Shown: positions 1 through 11,247, counted from the stretch's first letter. The stretch: 64,000 nt of DNA from Simmondsia chinensis (GCA_018398585.1 JAGTTD010000014.1:18723387-18787386), one strand, 5' to 3'. A program made the numbers and translations. Notes: a model not told the origin generated them from the sequence alone.

Positions 1-1400
1 TTTAAACTAGAGGCTTGCGCAGGTACCTCAACAGACTTTTAGATCTAACTCCAAATGGGTTAAATTAATTATTATCTCATGATAAAATTCAATTACCATT
101 TAATGAGACTTAATTTCACTAAATAAATTCCACTGCACTCTAGACTTGAATTATTTATTCATTAATTTCTAAATAGACTACATTGATAACAGCAACCCCT
201 TTACTAGATATTCATGAGAAAAAATAACTATATCTACTACCATTATTTTTTTCACACTTTTCCATTAGTTCCCGACTCGCCCTTTTCCGAATAATTCGTG
301 TATACTTGAAAAATTTCATAGTATAAATTTCAAATGTCAAACACTTGGATCACTTTGGCTAAAGTTTTCGAATTAATTCAAACATTTGCGAATCAACTAA
401 GGGGACATTTATATCTCATAAGAGATTATAGATTCCATACTGAATACTTAATCCTTGTCACACTTCATGCTGTTACTCAGTGCACGTGGGACTTCGATCA
501 TTTATCGAGACCTTACTTATAGTGCACCAAGATAATTAACATTCTATGCACAAGTCTAGAATACCCACAGGATTTAGAGTCGTCATTCAAACAGTACATA
601 ATGAAATACTCATTTTTGATAATAGTCTAGAAACAAGTGTATAAATCTTACTAAACACACCAATATGACACTTTTGGATCACCATTTACATGACCAAGAT
701 AGGTCATTTAAAATGTCATGTTATAGCCTTAGCAGACAGGTAGTCCAAACTTGTCACTGACTACGAGTTTTTCAAATAACATTTCATTCCATTTGCTCCA
801 AGTCTATCTGTAGCTTAATGTAATAATCCACTTAGAACAAACATGTAAATGTAGTCTGAGGATAACATCCATGTCATAGATACAACAACAACAACAAACC
901 CAGTGCCTCAAAGGGCTCCCGCCAAAAGCAGGGCTTGGGGAGGGTAGATGTACGCAGCCTTCCCCCTTCAGGGGGCTACCCTAAAGAGAGGTTGTTTCCT
1001 AGGACCCCCATCCTAAGCAGAAAGTCGGCCTCCATCAGCCGAAGACCTGGGCCCCCTCTTGCTTGTCGGCTACTGGCTGCCGTTTTAGGGTTGTTAGCGG
1101 CAACTATGGTGGGGGTGGGGCTAACGGTGGTGGTGCGGCGGAAGAGGTGTGGTGTGGTTTGTGTGTGGGTGTGTGTGATGTTGTTGGTGGGGCGTCAGAG
1201 ATGCGGTGGTGGTGGTGCGGTGTCAGAGCAGGTGTGTAGTCGGGGAGGTGGTGCCGGGTGGTTGGGGCGAGGTGGTGGTGGGGGTGCGAAATTCGGTGGG
1301 TGGGTCGGGCAAGGTCAGGGTTGGGGTTTGGGTGAGGCCGGTCCTAGGGCAATGTCATGGATGTTACTTAAAAAAAAATCACATGCAATATATATGCTTA
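1..1400 (-). mobile_element. Ty1/Copia LTR fragment, interrupted by a SINE-like insertion
   Basis: Bases 1-881 align over their whole length with the minus-oriented Copia LTR at 59975-61836 (roughly 60846-61730). Shared blocks include 'ctccaaatgggt', the 'ttaccattta' block and 'catgaccaagataggtcat' (about 690-710 here, about 61540 there). After an insertion (882-1351) the match resumes with an A-run followed by 'cacatgca', then fades near 1400. No coding capacity belongs to it. It may be the 3' LTR of an element lying mostly left of the window, or a solo LTR. The right boundary is approximate. Confidence 0.75.
882..1351 (-). mobile_element. SINE-like insertion with a long G-rich body
   Basis: A 470-bp GC-rich block interrupts the Copia LTR and is flanked by an 11-bp imperfect target duplication, ATGTCATAGAT (871-881) and ATGTCATGGAT (1352-1362). 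Its left end is (CAA)n followed by 'cccagtgcctcaaagggctc' and a 'tagatgtacgcagccttccc' block, a layout familiar from plant SINEs that end in (TTG)n on the opposite strand. A second, shorter copy of the same module lies at 49826-49966. The right two thirds (about 1090-1330) is a GT/GG-rich low-complexity tract that the other copy lacks. Open frames inside this tract reflect base composition and are not genes. No pol III box was securely identified. Confidence 0.6.
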
Positions 1401-1663
1401 CTTAAATTTAATGAGGAAATGACTGGAACCCAAATTTCATTCTATAATAAAGTAACAATTACATGATTAATTTGGATTTTCAGGACACCATTTCTAACAA
1501 TTACGACACTTATTGGAGAAATTGTTGCAGTAATAAGGTGAATGAGGGATCAAAATATAACTCTTTATTACAATTAATGTGATTTCAAAATTACAAAAAT
1601 GATGAAGGAAATGACTTTAACAAATAAAGGAATGGAAAGAATTAATCGAAAGAATTGCCGCTC
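1401..1663. other. Unassigned AT-rich spacer
   Basis: About 260 bases between the end of the recognisable Copia LTR similarity and the start of the LARD-like element. I see no ORF, repeat pair or RNA gene in it. Confidence 0.5.
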
Positions 1664-1959
1664 TGTTATGAATCAAGATCGATCTTGATTCATAACCTAG
1701 GTTTGTAGAGCTAAGATAAGAAAAAAAATGAAGGAAGATGAAAATTAGAGAGAGAATTAGAGATGACAGAGAAAATCCAAAGATATTTCCATTCATGAAT
1801 AATGCTTATTACAATGCAAGACCACTACTTATACTAAGCTTAATCCAATGGCGGCTAAGTAAGATACATTGCAACAAGATACTTAACATAACCGACTCCT
1901 AAACAACTAGCTGCCAATAGACCTTATTGACATGAAGAGCTAACCAACATTAAGCTATC
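1664..1959 (-). repeat. 3' LTR of the LARD-like element, part 1 (split by Gypsy-1)
   Basis: Matches 11578-11873 with scattered substitutions. It ends at CTATC (1955-1959), the target site of Gypsy-1. Confidence 0.8.
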
Positions 1960-2392
1960 TGTTACAAATTAATAAAGTGTACTTGTAATACATTTTAATT
2001 TCTTAGTATTACTTTTAATTTTGAGTCTTTATGATGTAGTAAGCAAAGTTGTATATGGTTAGAGATTGATTTAGGGGCCAAAGCAGCAGAATCTTTCCCA
2101 CACACTTGCTGTGCCGTTCGGTTGCAACCCATGGCGGGAAATGCAGTCCAGTTAGAGCATTTGGGCGGTAAAATGGATCAGATCAACAAGTCTGGATTCA
2201 ATGGATCAAACTTGTATAAATCTAGTGCTTTTGAATGTAATTGATCATCCAAAGAAATTAATACAAACTCCTACAAAGGAAATTCTAATTTTCTCATCCC
2301 CTTCTCTATTTTCTCATCTACTTCAATTCTTTTCTCATTTCAAATTCTCTTCTACAAGGTTAGGTTTCGAAATTAATTTTGGGAAGCTAACA
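1960..2392 (+). repeat. Gypsy-1 5' LTR
   Basis: 433 bp, starts TGTTAC, ends CTAACA. Same length as the 3' copy. Confidence 0.93.
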
Positions 2393-2394
2393 AT

Positions 2395-2408
2395 TGGTAT
2401 CAGAGCTG
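2395..2408 (+). other. Gypsy-1 primer-binding site
   Basis: TGGTATCAGAGCTG begins 2 bases after the 5' LTR. It complements the 3' end of initiator tRNA-Met. Confidence 0.9.
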
Positions 2409-2470
2409 GTTTTATCAATCAAAAGCATTGATTAAGCTAACAAAAAAAAAAAAAAAAAACGCAAGGCAAT

Positions 2471-4387
2471 ATGGCTGATGGTGTTCGCACCCGATAAGGA
2501 GCTGGTGGTGTTGGTTCGATTGTACATGCTTCCAATGACAAGCATTAACAGCTGCGTGATCAAATAAAAAGCATGGAGGCCAAATTTGATCGAGAATTTG
2601 CTAAACTTAATCAGCAAAGTACTGAAAGTCGAAACCAAACTGAGGGAATTCATCAAATCCTGAAGATGCTGGTGGAAAAAGATGAAAAAAAGGAGGATCG
2701 GCTGCAACAATTGGAGAAACAACCTGAAAATTTGCAAGATTAGATGAATAAGCAAGGAGAATCAAGTGTTCATGCCATTTTGAAGCCGGCTAGTCAGATC
2801 TTTTCTCAACCACGATCTGATCAGCAACATTCTGGTGCAAGACAGGACACAGCTCCTGCGCAGAACCGAGAAAAAGCACCAGAAATTCAGACCGATGTAG
2901 GGCCATCTACCCACATCAGATCAGTTGAATCTCAGCCTATGCAACATGATCTTGAGGTGGAAAGTCCAATTTGAGTCTCAAATCATGAGAAAAACTGTTC
3001 TGTAGCAGCCCAAAACCCACCTGACAGTCAGCCCCGACTGTCTGTTCTTCACCCAAACACAGCAACCGATGAGGTGGAACCGGTTGTGAGACCACCGGAG
3101 AGACCTTATCAGCAAAGAACCGAGACTAATGACAACACTCTTGGGGGTAGAAGTGGCCCGTACAGACATCCAAGGGTGGAAATAGACCCTTTCGATGGAA
3201 AGCAGCCGGAGTCGTGGTTAAGAAGATGTGATCGTTTCTTCTTATATTACAATATACCGGAGGAGGAGAAGCTCCAACTCGCAGCAGTACACTTACATGG
3301 AGATCACGAGGTTTGGTATTACAGCTTGTTGAAATCCAAATCAAATCTTTCTTGGGGCCAATTCATAGAGGAGATGTGTGAGAGATATGGAGAAGGAGAA
3401 TCTACCGATGTTGTGGATAGTTTTAATAAGCTGGTCCAAACATCAATCGTGAGAGAGTATATGCTCAGATTCGAGAACTTGAGAGCAAATTTGATGTCCG
3501 TTCTGACCATTGCTCCCGAAGATGCCGAGTCCTACTATGTTTCGTGCTTTGTGAGTGGGCTTAAGCCTAGGATCAAAAATATGGTGAAAGCCATTGGTCC
3601 TAAGACTTTGTCCAGCGCTTACAACAAGGCAAAGTTAATAGAAGCAACTCAAGTCCCCTCACATGACAAAGGAAAGCAGTTCGGCAATAAATCGAGACCA
3701 ATGCAGTAGAACAGAAGCACCAGCAGCAGAAGCAATGACAGAATCTCAGCACGGCTTTGCTTTCGTTGCAACCAGCCGTTTCAGCCCAGACATAGGTGCA
3801 AATCACAAGCACTTATGTGTGCAAAGGGAGTCCGAGTTCCAGATGAAGCTGACATCATCGAATCTGATGCAGAACTGGAAGAGACCGAATGTAATTCACA
3901 AGGCAACTCGAGTGATGACGAGGTAGAAATCTCCATGAAGGCTCTAACCGGAAGTGGGGCTCATAACACAATCAAAATCAAGGGATGAGCTGGGAAACAC
4001 TCCATTATTATCCTCATTGATAGTGGAAGCACTCACAATTTCGTTGATCCGAAGTTGATTAAGAAGGTCAAGCACGAAGTGACGAAAACTCATCCGTTGG
4101 CGGTTATGGTAGCGGACGGAAATTCCTTGACAACACAAAATAAATGCATAGCCTTCCCTTGGTCTATGCAAAGTCATCATTTCACCTTTGATTTCCGAGT
4201 GATTCCTTTGGGTGGTTGTGACATGGTGCTCGGAGTAGATTGGATGAGGACCTTCAACCCGGTTGTCTTCGACTTTGATAAAATGACTGTGGCTTTTGAG
4301 GTTCATGGCACCAAGGTATCCTTAAGGCATGTCCGAGGAAGCTCAGCTCAAATTGATCGAGGTAAAGGATGTGCAAGGTGGAATTAA
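2471..4387 (+). pseudogene. Gypsy-1 gag-protease (broken)
   Basis: One reading frame runs from ATG 2471 to about 4387 but is interrupted by stops near 2493, 2972, 3707 and 3986. The capsid-like part (about 3150-3650) contains the 'FDGKQPESWLRRCDRFF' and 'GDHEVWYYSL' blocks typical of plant Gypsy gag (Retrotrans_gag family). A zinc knuckle C-x2-C-x9-H-R-C type ('CNQPFQPRHRC') follows around 3760-3800. The aspartic protease active site appears as D-S-G near 4019-4027 ('IDSGSTHNFVD'), with the flap-side 'VLGVDWM' near 4230. The N-terminal region is a Gln/Glu/Lys-rich coiled-coil stretch. It shares its start ('DGVRT') and capsid with the TR-GAG element at 37841-41199. Several stops are CGA or CAG codons changed to TGA or TAG. 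Confidence 0.85.
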
Positions 4388-7295
4388 GAAGAAGGCGATA
4401 CAATGGATCGGGCATTTATTCATGGTGAGCTCGGTTATGCAGCAACCGATTCACCCTCCTGCTGTTCAGACTTTAATTGATGAGTTCGGGTACATCTTTG
4501 AAGAGCCTAAGAGCCTCCCTCCTCAAAGGAGTGTGGATCACGCCATACCTTTGCGAGGAAATGCCGATCCGTTCAAAATTAGGCCATATCGGTATCCGCA
4601 TGGCCAAAAAGCTGAGATAGAGAGGCAAGTGGGGGAATTACTTTGGTTGAGCTTCATTAGACCAAGCTGAAGTCCTTTTGCTTCACCCATGATCCTTGTA
4701 AAGAAGAAAGATGGGACAGCCCGTATGTGCATCGATTACCGCCGTTTGAATACTCTAACCGTGAAAGACAAATTCTAGATACCGGTCATAGATGACTTGC
4801 TTGATGAGCTTCATGGGGCGTGCTTCTTTTTCAAGCTGGACTTACGGCAAGGGTATCATCAGATCCGAGTTCTCGAATCAGATATATACAAGATCGCTTT
4901 TCAAACTCATCATGGCCATTTCGAGTTCGTTGTTATGCCATTCGGTTTAACAAACGCTCCGGCCACTTTCCAAGCGGCTATGAATGATGTCTTCAAGCCT
5001 TATTTGAGGAAGTCGGTGCTGGTATTCTTCAACGACATACTGATTTACAGTCTGACATATGAAGCTCACCTCACACACCTTCGACAAGTATTCATCTTAA
5101 TGCGACAACACCGGTTTTTTGCAAAATTGTCCAAGTGCTCGTTTGCTCAAGAGAAACTTGAATATCTGGGTCATATCATCTCATCAGAGGGTGTAGCTAC
5201 TGATCCTAACAAGATCCGAGCAATGCAAGAATGGCCAACCCTGATCACCTTGAAGCAATTGCGAGGATTCTTAGGATTGACCGGATATTATCGAAAATTC
5301 ATTAAAGGTTATGGTTCCGTTGCCAAACCTTTAACGGAGCTCTTGAAGAAGGATGCTTTTGGGTGGAACGAGAAGGCCCAGGCCTCTTTTGAAGCTCTCA
5401 AAACCGCCATGAGCGCAGCACCTGTTTTGACAATGCCGAATTTCGCCGAAGGCTTTGTTTTAGAGACCGATGCAAGTGGTACTGGTGTTGGGGATGTTCT
5501 CTCTCAAAGAGGAAGACCCGTTGCATATCTAAGTCAAGCTCTAAGCCCCAAACATCAGGCAATGTTGACTTATGAAAAGGAGTACCTCGCAATTCTCTTA
5601 GCCGTGGAGAAATGGAGGCATTATTTGGAGGGTCATAAACTCACCATTCGGACGGACCATCAAAGCCTCAAATATCTCCTCGAACAGAAGATCGTGTCAA
5701 GAATTCAAAAGAAAGGCTTGATGAAAATGTTGGGCCTTGATTACGACATTGAATATAGAAGTGGCAAAGAAAACGCAGCTGCAGATGCACTGTCAAGGCG
5801 TTTCGAGGACACTGTTTCAGGCACGTGCTCAGCCATTTCGGTGGTAATTCCTTCTTGGGTTGAAGAGCTACACAAGTCCTACGAGGAAGACCCATTTGCT
5901 CAGGAAAACATCGCTGCTGTAACTCTCCAAACAGGCGCGAAAACGGTTGCAGATAACAGCAACCTGTCATTGCGCAGTGGGCTGTTATGGGTCCAAGGCA
6001 AGTTGTATGTGGGTGCAACAACCGACTTGAGAAAACATGCCATCCACGCCTCACACGACGCTGCTTGGAGAGGTCACGAGGGTGTGGAAGGCACCTATCA
6101 ACGAATTAAAGCTTATTTCACATGGCCGAGCATGAAAAAGGATGTAAGCGACTATGTGAAGCCTTGTGAAGTTTGCCAACAAATAAAATTGGGAGATCCG
6201 CGATACAAAGGACTTCTTCAACCTCTTCCCATTCCGGACGGTGCTTGGGTTCACATTAGTATGGACTTCATTGAAGGACTACCGAATTCCGAAGGCAAAG
6301 AGGTCATATGGGTCGTAGTGGATCGATTCACCAAGTACAGTCATTTTATTGCACTTAATCGACCCATTGCTGCTGAAAAGTTGGCTAAGCTCTTCCTCGA
6401 CAACATCTACAAGCTACATGGATTGCCTCAATCCATCGTGTCGGACCGAGACAAAATCTTCGCAAGCACCTTTTGGAGGGAATTGTTCAAGCTAATGGGA
6501 ACCACGTTGGCTCTTAGTTCTTCCTACCATCCTCAAACGGATGGACAAACCGAACGAGTCAACCAATGTGTGGAACAATATCTCCGGAGTATGGTCTTCT
6601 CAAGGCCCAAAGAGTGGAACCGTTGGCTTTCCTTAGCCGAATTTTGGTTCAATACACACTTCCACACAACCATTGGCACCACACACTTTCAGGCATTGTA
6701 TGGATACTCTCCACCTTCTCCTATGATGATCCAACAGCCGAGGCTTACTGATTCTGCAGCAACCGAGTTGGTGCAGCAGAGGAGATAGATCGTGCAATCG
6801 CTTAAGGATAATCTCCAACAAGCTCAGGCCCGAATGAAGCATTATGCGGATAAGAAGAGGGTAGATAAGAACTATGAAGTCGGGGACATGGTCTACCTTA
6901 AATTGCAACCTTATAGGCAATCGACTGTGGCTGTTCAACGCAACGTCAAGTTGTGTGCCCATTACTTCGGTCCTTACAAAATTTTGGAGAAAGTTGGCAA
7001 TGTGGCATACGAGCTTGATTTACCGTCGCATTCTTATATTCATCCCGTGTTTCATGTGTCCCTCCTTAAGAAACAGGTTAAGAGAAATGCGGATGCAACT
7101 CAAAATCCTCCCGAAGCTGAAACAAATGGGATCCTGCTGCAGCAATCGAACCTTGTCAAATCTGAACGAAAGATGCAGCTCAACAACCGGAAGACCCACG
7201 AAATTCTAGTCACTTGGAGCAACTTAAACGAGCACTTTGCAACATGGGAGGACTGCAACTTCTTGAAGAGTCAATTCTCAAGCTTCACTTCTTGA
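4329..7295 (+). pseudogene. Gypsy-1 RT-RNase H-integrase-chromodomain (broken)
   Basis: Pol lies one frame away from gag-protease (shift near 4325-4390). Stops near 4668, 4773 and 6786 leave a 663-codon open stretch at 4797-6788 and a 3' piece to 7295. The order is: RT ('LDLRQGYHQIRV', '[13 protein letters not shown]'); RNase H ('ETDASG' near 5463); integrase HHCC zinc finger (about 6040-6185); DDE core ('MDFIEGLP', 'VSDRD', 'TERVNQ'); and a C-terminal chromodomain ('ILVTWSNLNEHFATWED', 7200-7260). The RT catalytic box reads FFND because its first Asp is Asn (AAC at 5031-5033), so the enzyme would be inactive even without the stops. That GAC to AAC change is a CpG transition. Confidence 0.9.
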
Positions 7296-7311
7296 GGACA
7301 AGAAGTTCCTC

Positions 7312-7324
7312 AAGGGGAAGGGAA
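7312..7324 (+). other. Gypsy-1 polypurine tract
   Basis: AAGGGGAAGGGAA abuts the 3' LTR. It is almost identical to the PPT of the TR-GAG element at 40723-40735. Confidence 0.85.
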
Positions 7325-7757
7325 TGTTACAAATTAATAAAGTCCACTTGTAATATATTTTAATTTCTTAGTATTACTTTTAATTTTGAGTCTTTATGAC
7401 GTAATAAGCAAAGTTGTATACGGTTAGAGATTGATTTAAGCGCCAAAGCTGCAGAATCTTTCCCACACACTTGCTGTGCTGTTTGGTTGCAACCCATGGC
7501 GGGAAATGCAGTTCAGTTAGAGCATTTGGGCGGTAAAATGGATCAGATCAGCAGGTCTGGATTCAATGGATCAAACTTGTATAAATCTAGTGCTTTTGAA
7601 TGTAATTGATCATCCAAAGAAATTAATACAAACTCCTACAAAGGAAATTCTGATTTTCTCATCCCCTTCTCTATTTTCTCATCTACTTCAATTCTTTTCT
7701 TATCTCAAATTCTCTTCTACAAGGTTAGGTTTCCAAATTAATTTTGGGAAGCTAACA
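7325..7757 (+). repeat. Gypsy-1 3' LTR
   Basis: 433 bp, same ends as the 5' copy, followed directly by the TSD CTATC. Confidence 0.93.
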
Positions 7758-7852
7758 CTATCACAAGCTAAGACATGACTTAAGCTACTTATTACATCTT
7801 TGAATTATTAATACTGAATAATCCTATATCAAAATATAGTGGGGTCATGACA
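7758..7852 (-). repeat. 3' LTR of the LARD-like element, part 2 (split by Gypsy-1)
   Basis: Resumes with the duplicated CTATC (7758-7762) and continues the LTR to GTCATGACA, matching the end of the copy at 11973. Confidence 0.8.
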
Positions 7853-7863
7853 ATACTACCCCC

Positions 7864-7911
7864 AATCCCTCCCCCCCCCCCCCCCCCCCCCCCCCCCCCG
7901 CCCCCCCCCCC
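7864..7911 (-). repeat. Expanded homopurine (poly-G) tract at the polypurine-tract position
   Basis: On the plus strand there are 29 C (7871-7899), one G, then 11 C (7901-7911), just inside the 3' LTR. On the minus strand this sits where the polypurine tract should be, directly after a sequence reading 'LEDKNLL'. It is either a slippage-expanded PPT or an assembly artefact. Confidence 0.6.
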
Positions 7912-8113
7912 AAGAGATTCTTATCCTCAAGAATCTTAGTAGAGAGTTGAAACTTTGAAGAACCCTTATTGATGTAGAAGTAGGAGCTGAATTTGATGAG
8001 CCTTTGCTGAATCTTGTAGAAGAAAGAGAGCTCGTGGGTACAGTATGCACATCTGTAATGTGAACATTTGTGATTTGAATCTGAATTGCAGCTTGAAAAC
8101 TTGCTATTTCATA

Positions 8114-8884
8114 TTAGAGTCCTACAGTTATTGCTATTGCAGCTTTTGCTGCTGCATTATGAGGGAACAACCTGCAAATATCCTTCCAATTGGAAGGTTT
8201 CATAAAGAAAGCTTTAGCTTGCTTGATGCCAAGATGAAGTACCATGATCATGACATGAATACTAATCTTCATCTTCCACTTAAAAGCTTCCCAACTTGCT
8301 ACACCAATGCCTAAATTGCTAACAGATTGATCAACCTTACAAACTTCCAAAACCAATTCAATCCCAGCCTCTTGAGCTCTCATTTGTTGTTCTATGACGA
8401 CCTCTTGTTGTTCTCTAATTACAGACACTAACATAAACTTCAATTGTCTAACCGTGCAAGATCCAAATGCTATATTGCTATTAATTGTGCCTAAATCTGC
8501 TTCTCTAAAATCTGCTAGCTGTGCCTCATGTTTGAACATCGAAATTACGAAAATCTGAGCTCCCCTTTCCCAAACTCTTGCACATTCAACCATAACTTGA
8601 CTTTGATCCTTGTCATCCTCACTACATACTTCCACTTCTTTTACTAGCCAAGACATAAAGAGAGTGCACAAAAAACACCTAACGAATTGCTTCCCAGTGC
8701 AACATTCCCTCTTAGATTCTTGAGCAATTAAAACTTGGGCCTGAAATATCTGAACTTTTGTCCACCAAGATAAGTTCTCAAGTATCAAGGTCGAACTCCA
8801 AGGAGATTTCTTCATGGTTTGAACCATCAAGGTGGCCACACTAACTACCTTCAGCCTACAGTACATAACTCCCAGATTTTTCAC
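8114..8884 (-). CDS. Hypothetical protein of the LARD-like element (256 aa)
   Basis: This is the longest open frame in the internal region of the minus-strand non-autonomous element. I do not recognise a family. There is no protease DSG/DTG, no RT YxDD, no CCHC knuckle and no integrase signature. The chain is rich in Gln, Glu and Val in its middle (a stretch with 'REQQEVVIEQQMRAQE' looks coiled-coil prone) and has several Cys and Trp in the N-terminal half. It could be a decayed gag-like or accessory ORF, or a chance frame in formerly coding DNA, because ORFs upstream on the same strand are likewise broken. The start is simply the first ATG of the open frame. Confidence 0.35.
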   Translation of the reverse strand: MKNLGVMYCRLKVVSVATLMVQTMKKSPWSSTLILENLSWWTKVQIFQAQVLIAQESKRECCTGKQFVRCFLCTLFMSWLVKEVEVCSEDDKDQSQVMVECARVWERGAQIFVISMFKHEAQLADFREADLGTINSNIAFGSCTVRQLKFMLVSVIREQQEVVIEQQMRAQEAGIELVLEVCKVDQSVSNLGIGVASWEAFKWKMKISIHVMIMVLHLGIKQAKAFFMKPSNWKDICRLFPHNAAAKAAIAITVGL

Positions 8885-9677
8885 AAAGTCTTCAGCGCTT
8901 GTTTGAATTCCTTCTTAGCTTCTGTGCACATATGATTCTCTGCAACTAACTTGATTCAAATGAACAAATTCTGATCCTTCCTCAGCGAGCACAAGAATGA
9001 ATGCAAAACACTCTTGCCCATGAAACCACTGGAATAACAAGGCCGCTTTGAACAGCTCAAGATCAAGGACATATCTGTTCTTGATTTCTCTACTGAGCTG
9101 CATACTTCTTTCAGCTAGAATAGATCTTATTCTCCTGCTGACTTCTTCAATTAAAGCATTTTAATGATTACTAACAAGCTGATCAATTACCTCAACTTAT
9201 GAAATAGATTTCAAGGATTCAGGCGGCCTTACATTGGCTTGTATTTGAGAAAGATATTCTTTACTTTTGGCTTGACCAACCCAAGCATCTAACTCTTGAT
9301 CCAACTCCTTGTTAATTCAGCATAAGGAACCATTAAAATCTGCTTTGCCTTAACACAAAATCCAAAGATTTTCCCTTGATTGCTCCTATGTCCTCTCCTT
9401 GGGAACTTCCTCTCCTTATACTTCACCTTGTAGCTTATTATGGGCTGATTTAATCCACCCTTAAGGCTCCAAAAGTGAGATTGCCCCTCCAGCTTGTTTA
9501 CCAGAGCATTTATGCTGCTGAATTCAGCACTGTTAATTGAATTTTACTGTAATTTCTACTTAATGTTCTAATGCAATTGCTACCTACTTTCCCAAGGGAC
9601 ATTTAGTTTCTCTTTTCCCGGATCAAAGGGTCTCAAACTTGCCTAATTTGCCACTCTATCAACCTCTTGAGTGCTCT

Positions 9678-10028
9678 TTACTTGAGCTTCTTTATCAAAC
9701 TTTGTGATAGCAAGTTAGGCTGTTGCACCATCATAAGCTTCACTGCTGGAGTTTCCTTCTGCTGCAATTCAGCTTGCTGATTTTGTAAAAGTGTCACACA
9801 CTCTTTAGCAATTGTCTTTTCCTTCACATTAAGTTGGTAAGCTTGCCTCCTTGCACTTGAGCTTATTACAGAATTCAATCTTGCTATCTCCATACTCAAC
9901 ATAGGATTTAATTTTGGAAAGTGAGGAGCTTCATCTGGAATTTGATTAAATTCTCCTTGAAGAGGTGCTTCCCGTGATGCTTGATCAATGTTTCCTCTAG
10001 TTACTTCCACTTCAGAATTTATTTCCAC
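9678..10028 (-). pseudogene. Fragmentary ORF of the LARD-like element (116 aa)
   Basis: An open frame rich in Gln, Lys and Glu with coiled-coil character ('NQQAELQQKE'). It lies upstream, on the minus strand, of the 256-aa ORF. I recognise no domain. It is probably a remnant of the same long reading frame as other broken pieces between 9.1 and 11.3 kb. Confidence 0.3.
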
Positions 10029-10551
10029 TTGAGGAAGTTATCTATTGAGTTGTTCTTATAAGTCATTAATCTACAGCTGCATTTGTTGGAATTTCTTATT
10101 CAACTTTTGATCCCATTCTTTCAATTCCTCCCCTCGTGAATGCATCATTGTTGCAAACTTTTGCTTCATCTGAAACTCCTTTTCCTCAAATTGATTTGCA
10201 TCGGTTGTGGTTCCAGCTTTATTATTACAACCAGCAGTAGCATGGACATCATCAATTGCAACAACCTGTTCTGCATTTGGAAGCTCTACCGTGCAATCTT
10301 TTTTATTTAATGCCGCTCTGGTGACTTGGCTGCCAAATTTGGACCCTCTCCTTGCCCTCTTGATACTTCCTTAGATCCAAGAAAACACTCCAAGCCCATC
10401 AATAGACATCAATACTACTTTAGGCTGCCTCATTTTCCCACTTCTAGCTCTCATATAATCTTCCAAGAGCTTCCTTATTTGCTTCAAGTTGTAAGAAATC
10501 TGGTGCATTGCCTTAGTACTCTAAGATTGGCTTCTCCATTGCTCTTATCTT

Positions 10552-10818
10552 CTAGCGTGAATAACACTTCTTACAATTTATAAGAATGATTAGGCTAATC
10601 TCATTGTTGAGCTGTGATGTGAATTTAATTCTGAACTTCCTTATGGTCAAAATCTCATTTTGCACTTGCGATTGGATCTCAGCACCAGATTTTGATCCCA
10701 CATCATGCACTTCAGGCTGTAATGCTTCAATTTTAGGTTGGAGTGCACCTATTTCATATTGTAATGCATTTGATCTTGCTGTCACAATACAAACATCCAG
10801 AAGCAGGGAGAACTTCAA
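10552..10818 (-). pseudogene. Fragmentary ORF of the LARD-like element (88 aa)
   Basis: An open frame with a short internal periodicity ('EIGALQPKIEALQPE'), consistent with a degenerate heptad-like coiled coil. No family was recognised. It lies nearer the 5' LTR than the other fragments, where a gag N-terminus would be expected, but nothing in it identifies it as gag. Confidence 0.25.
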
Positions 10819-11153
10819 TGCAGCTTGCTGAAATTCTTTTTCAAACTTATGAATTAACTCATCTCAAATGGATTCCAGTTCAATGGCACTCGATTGTCAC
10901 TAAACTTAGCATCCTCAGCACCACATCTGCACATCCTTCCTTGTCGCACACTCACTTGCATCAGATCTTCAATAACCTATCCCACAGTAACACAATTCTG
11001 GCCTAAATTCAGTCCAGCACTAGCTGAGTATGCAATTGAGTCTTGATTTGCTTTTCCTTATCTAAATCCTTGCTCTTGTGCTGTGATCATCTAAGATCTC
11101 ACTTCCTTGCTGCCTTGCTCTTGTATTCTAAGAATCTGCTGCTGAAATTGCAC

Positions 11154-11247
11154 CTGCCTTTGCAAGTATTGCGGTTGTGGTTGTGGCAAGGTGAGTTTAC
11201 CTGCCTTTGCAAGTATTGCGGTTGTGGTTGTGGCAAGGTGAGTTTAC
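11154..11247 (-). repeat. Perfect 47-bp tandem duplication in the LARD-like element
   Basis: Unit 1 is 11154-11200 and unit 2 is 11201-11247. Both begin CTGCCTTTGC and end GAGTTTAC. 47 is not a multiple of three, so the duplication shifts any frame crossing it. Confidence 0.9.

Larger units (their letters stand above)
1960..7757 (+). mobile_element. Gypsy-1: Ty3/Gypsy chromovirus, complete but decayed
   Basis: A 5,798-bp element with two 433-bp LTRs (1960-2392 and 7325-7757), each TGTTACAAATT...GCTAACA, flanked by a perfect 5-bp TSD CTATC (1955-1959 and 7758-7762). It has a tRNA-iMet PBS, a polypurine tract AAGGGGAAGGGAA, and the order gag, protease, RT, RNase H, integrase, chromodomain. It is inserted in the 3' LTR of the LARD-like element, so it is younger than that element. 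By eye the LTRs differ at about 17 of 433 positions (about 4%). The size and short LTRs would suit a Reina- or Galadriel-type chromovirus, but I did not test the clade. Confidence 0.93.

Noticed and set aside
935..1405. 156-aa open frame, very Gly/Val-rich
   Set aside because: It is entirely within the G/T-rich SINE-like insertion and runs out of its boundary into LTR sequence. It is a composition effect with no domain.
1960..7757. Endogenous pararetrovirus (caulimovirid) interpretation of the RT-bearing elements
   Set aside because: Paired LTRs, 5-bp TSDs, integrase and chromodomain show LTR retrotransposons. No movement or coat protein of a caulimovirid is visible.
8045..8314. 89-aa plus-strand Cys-rich frame
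   Set aside because: Antisense to the 256-aa minus-strand ORF of the LARD-like element. The Cys residues arise from reverse-complemented Gln/Ala codons.
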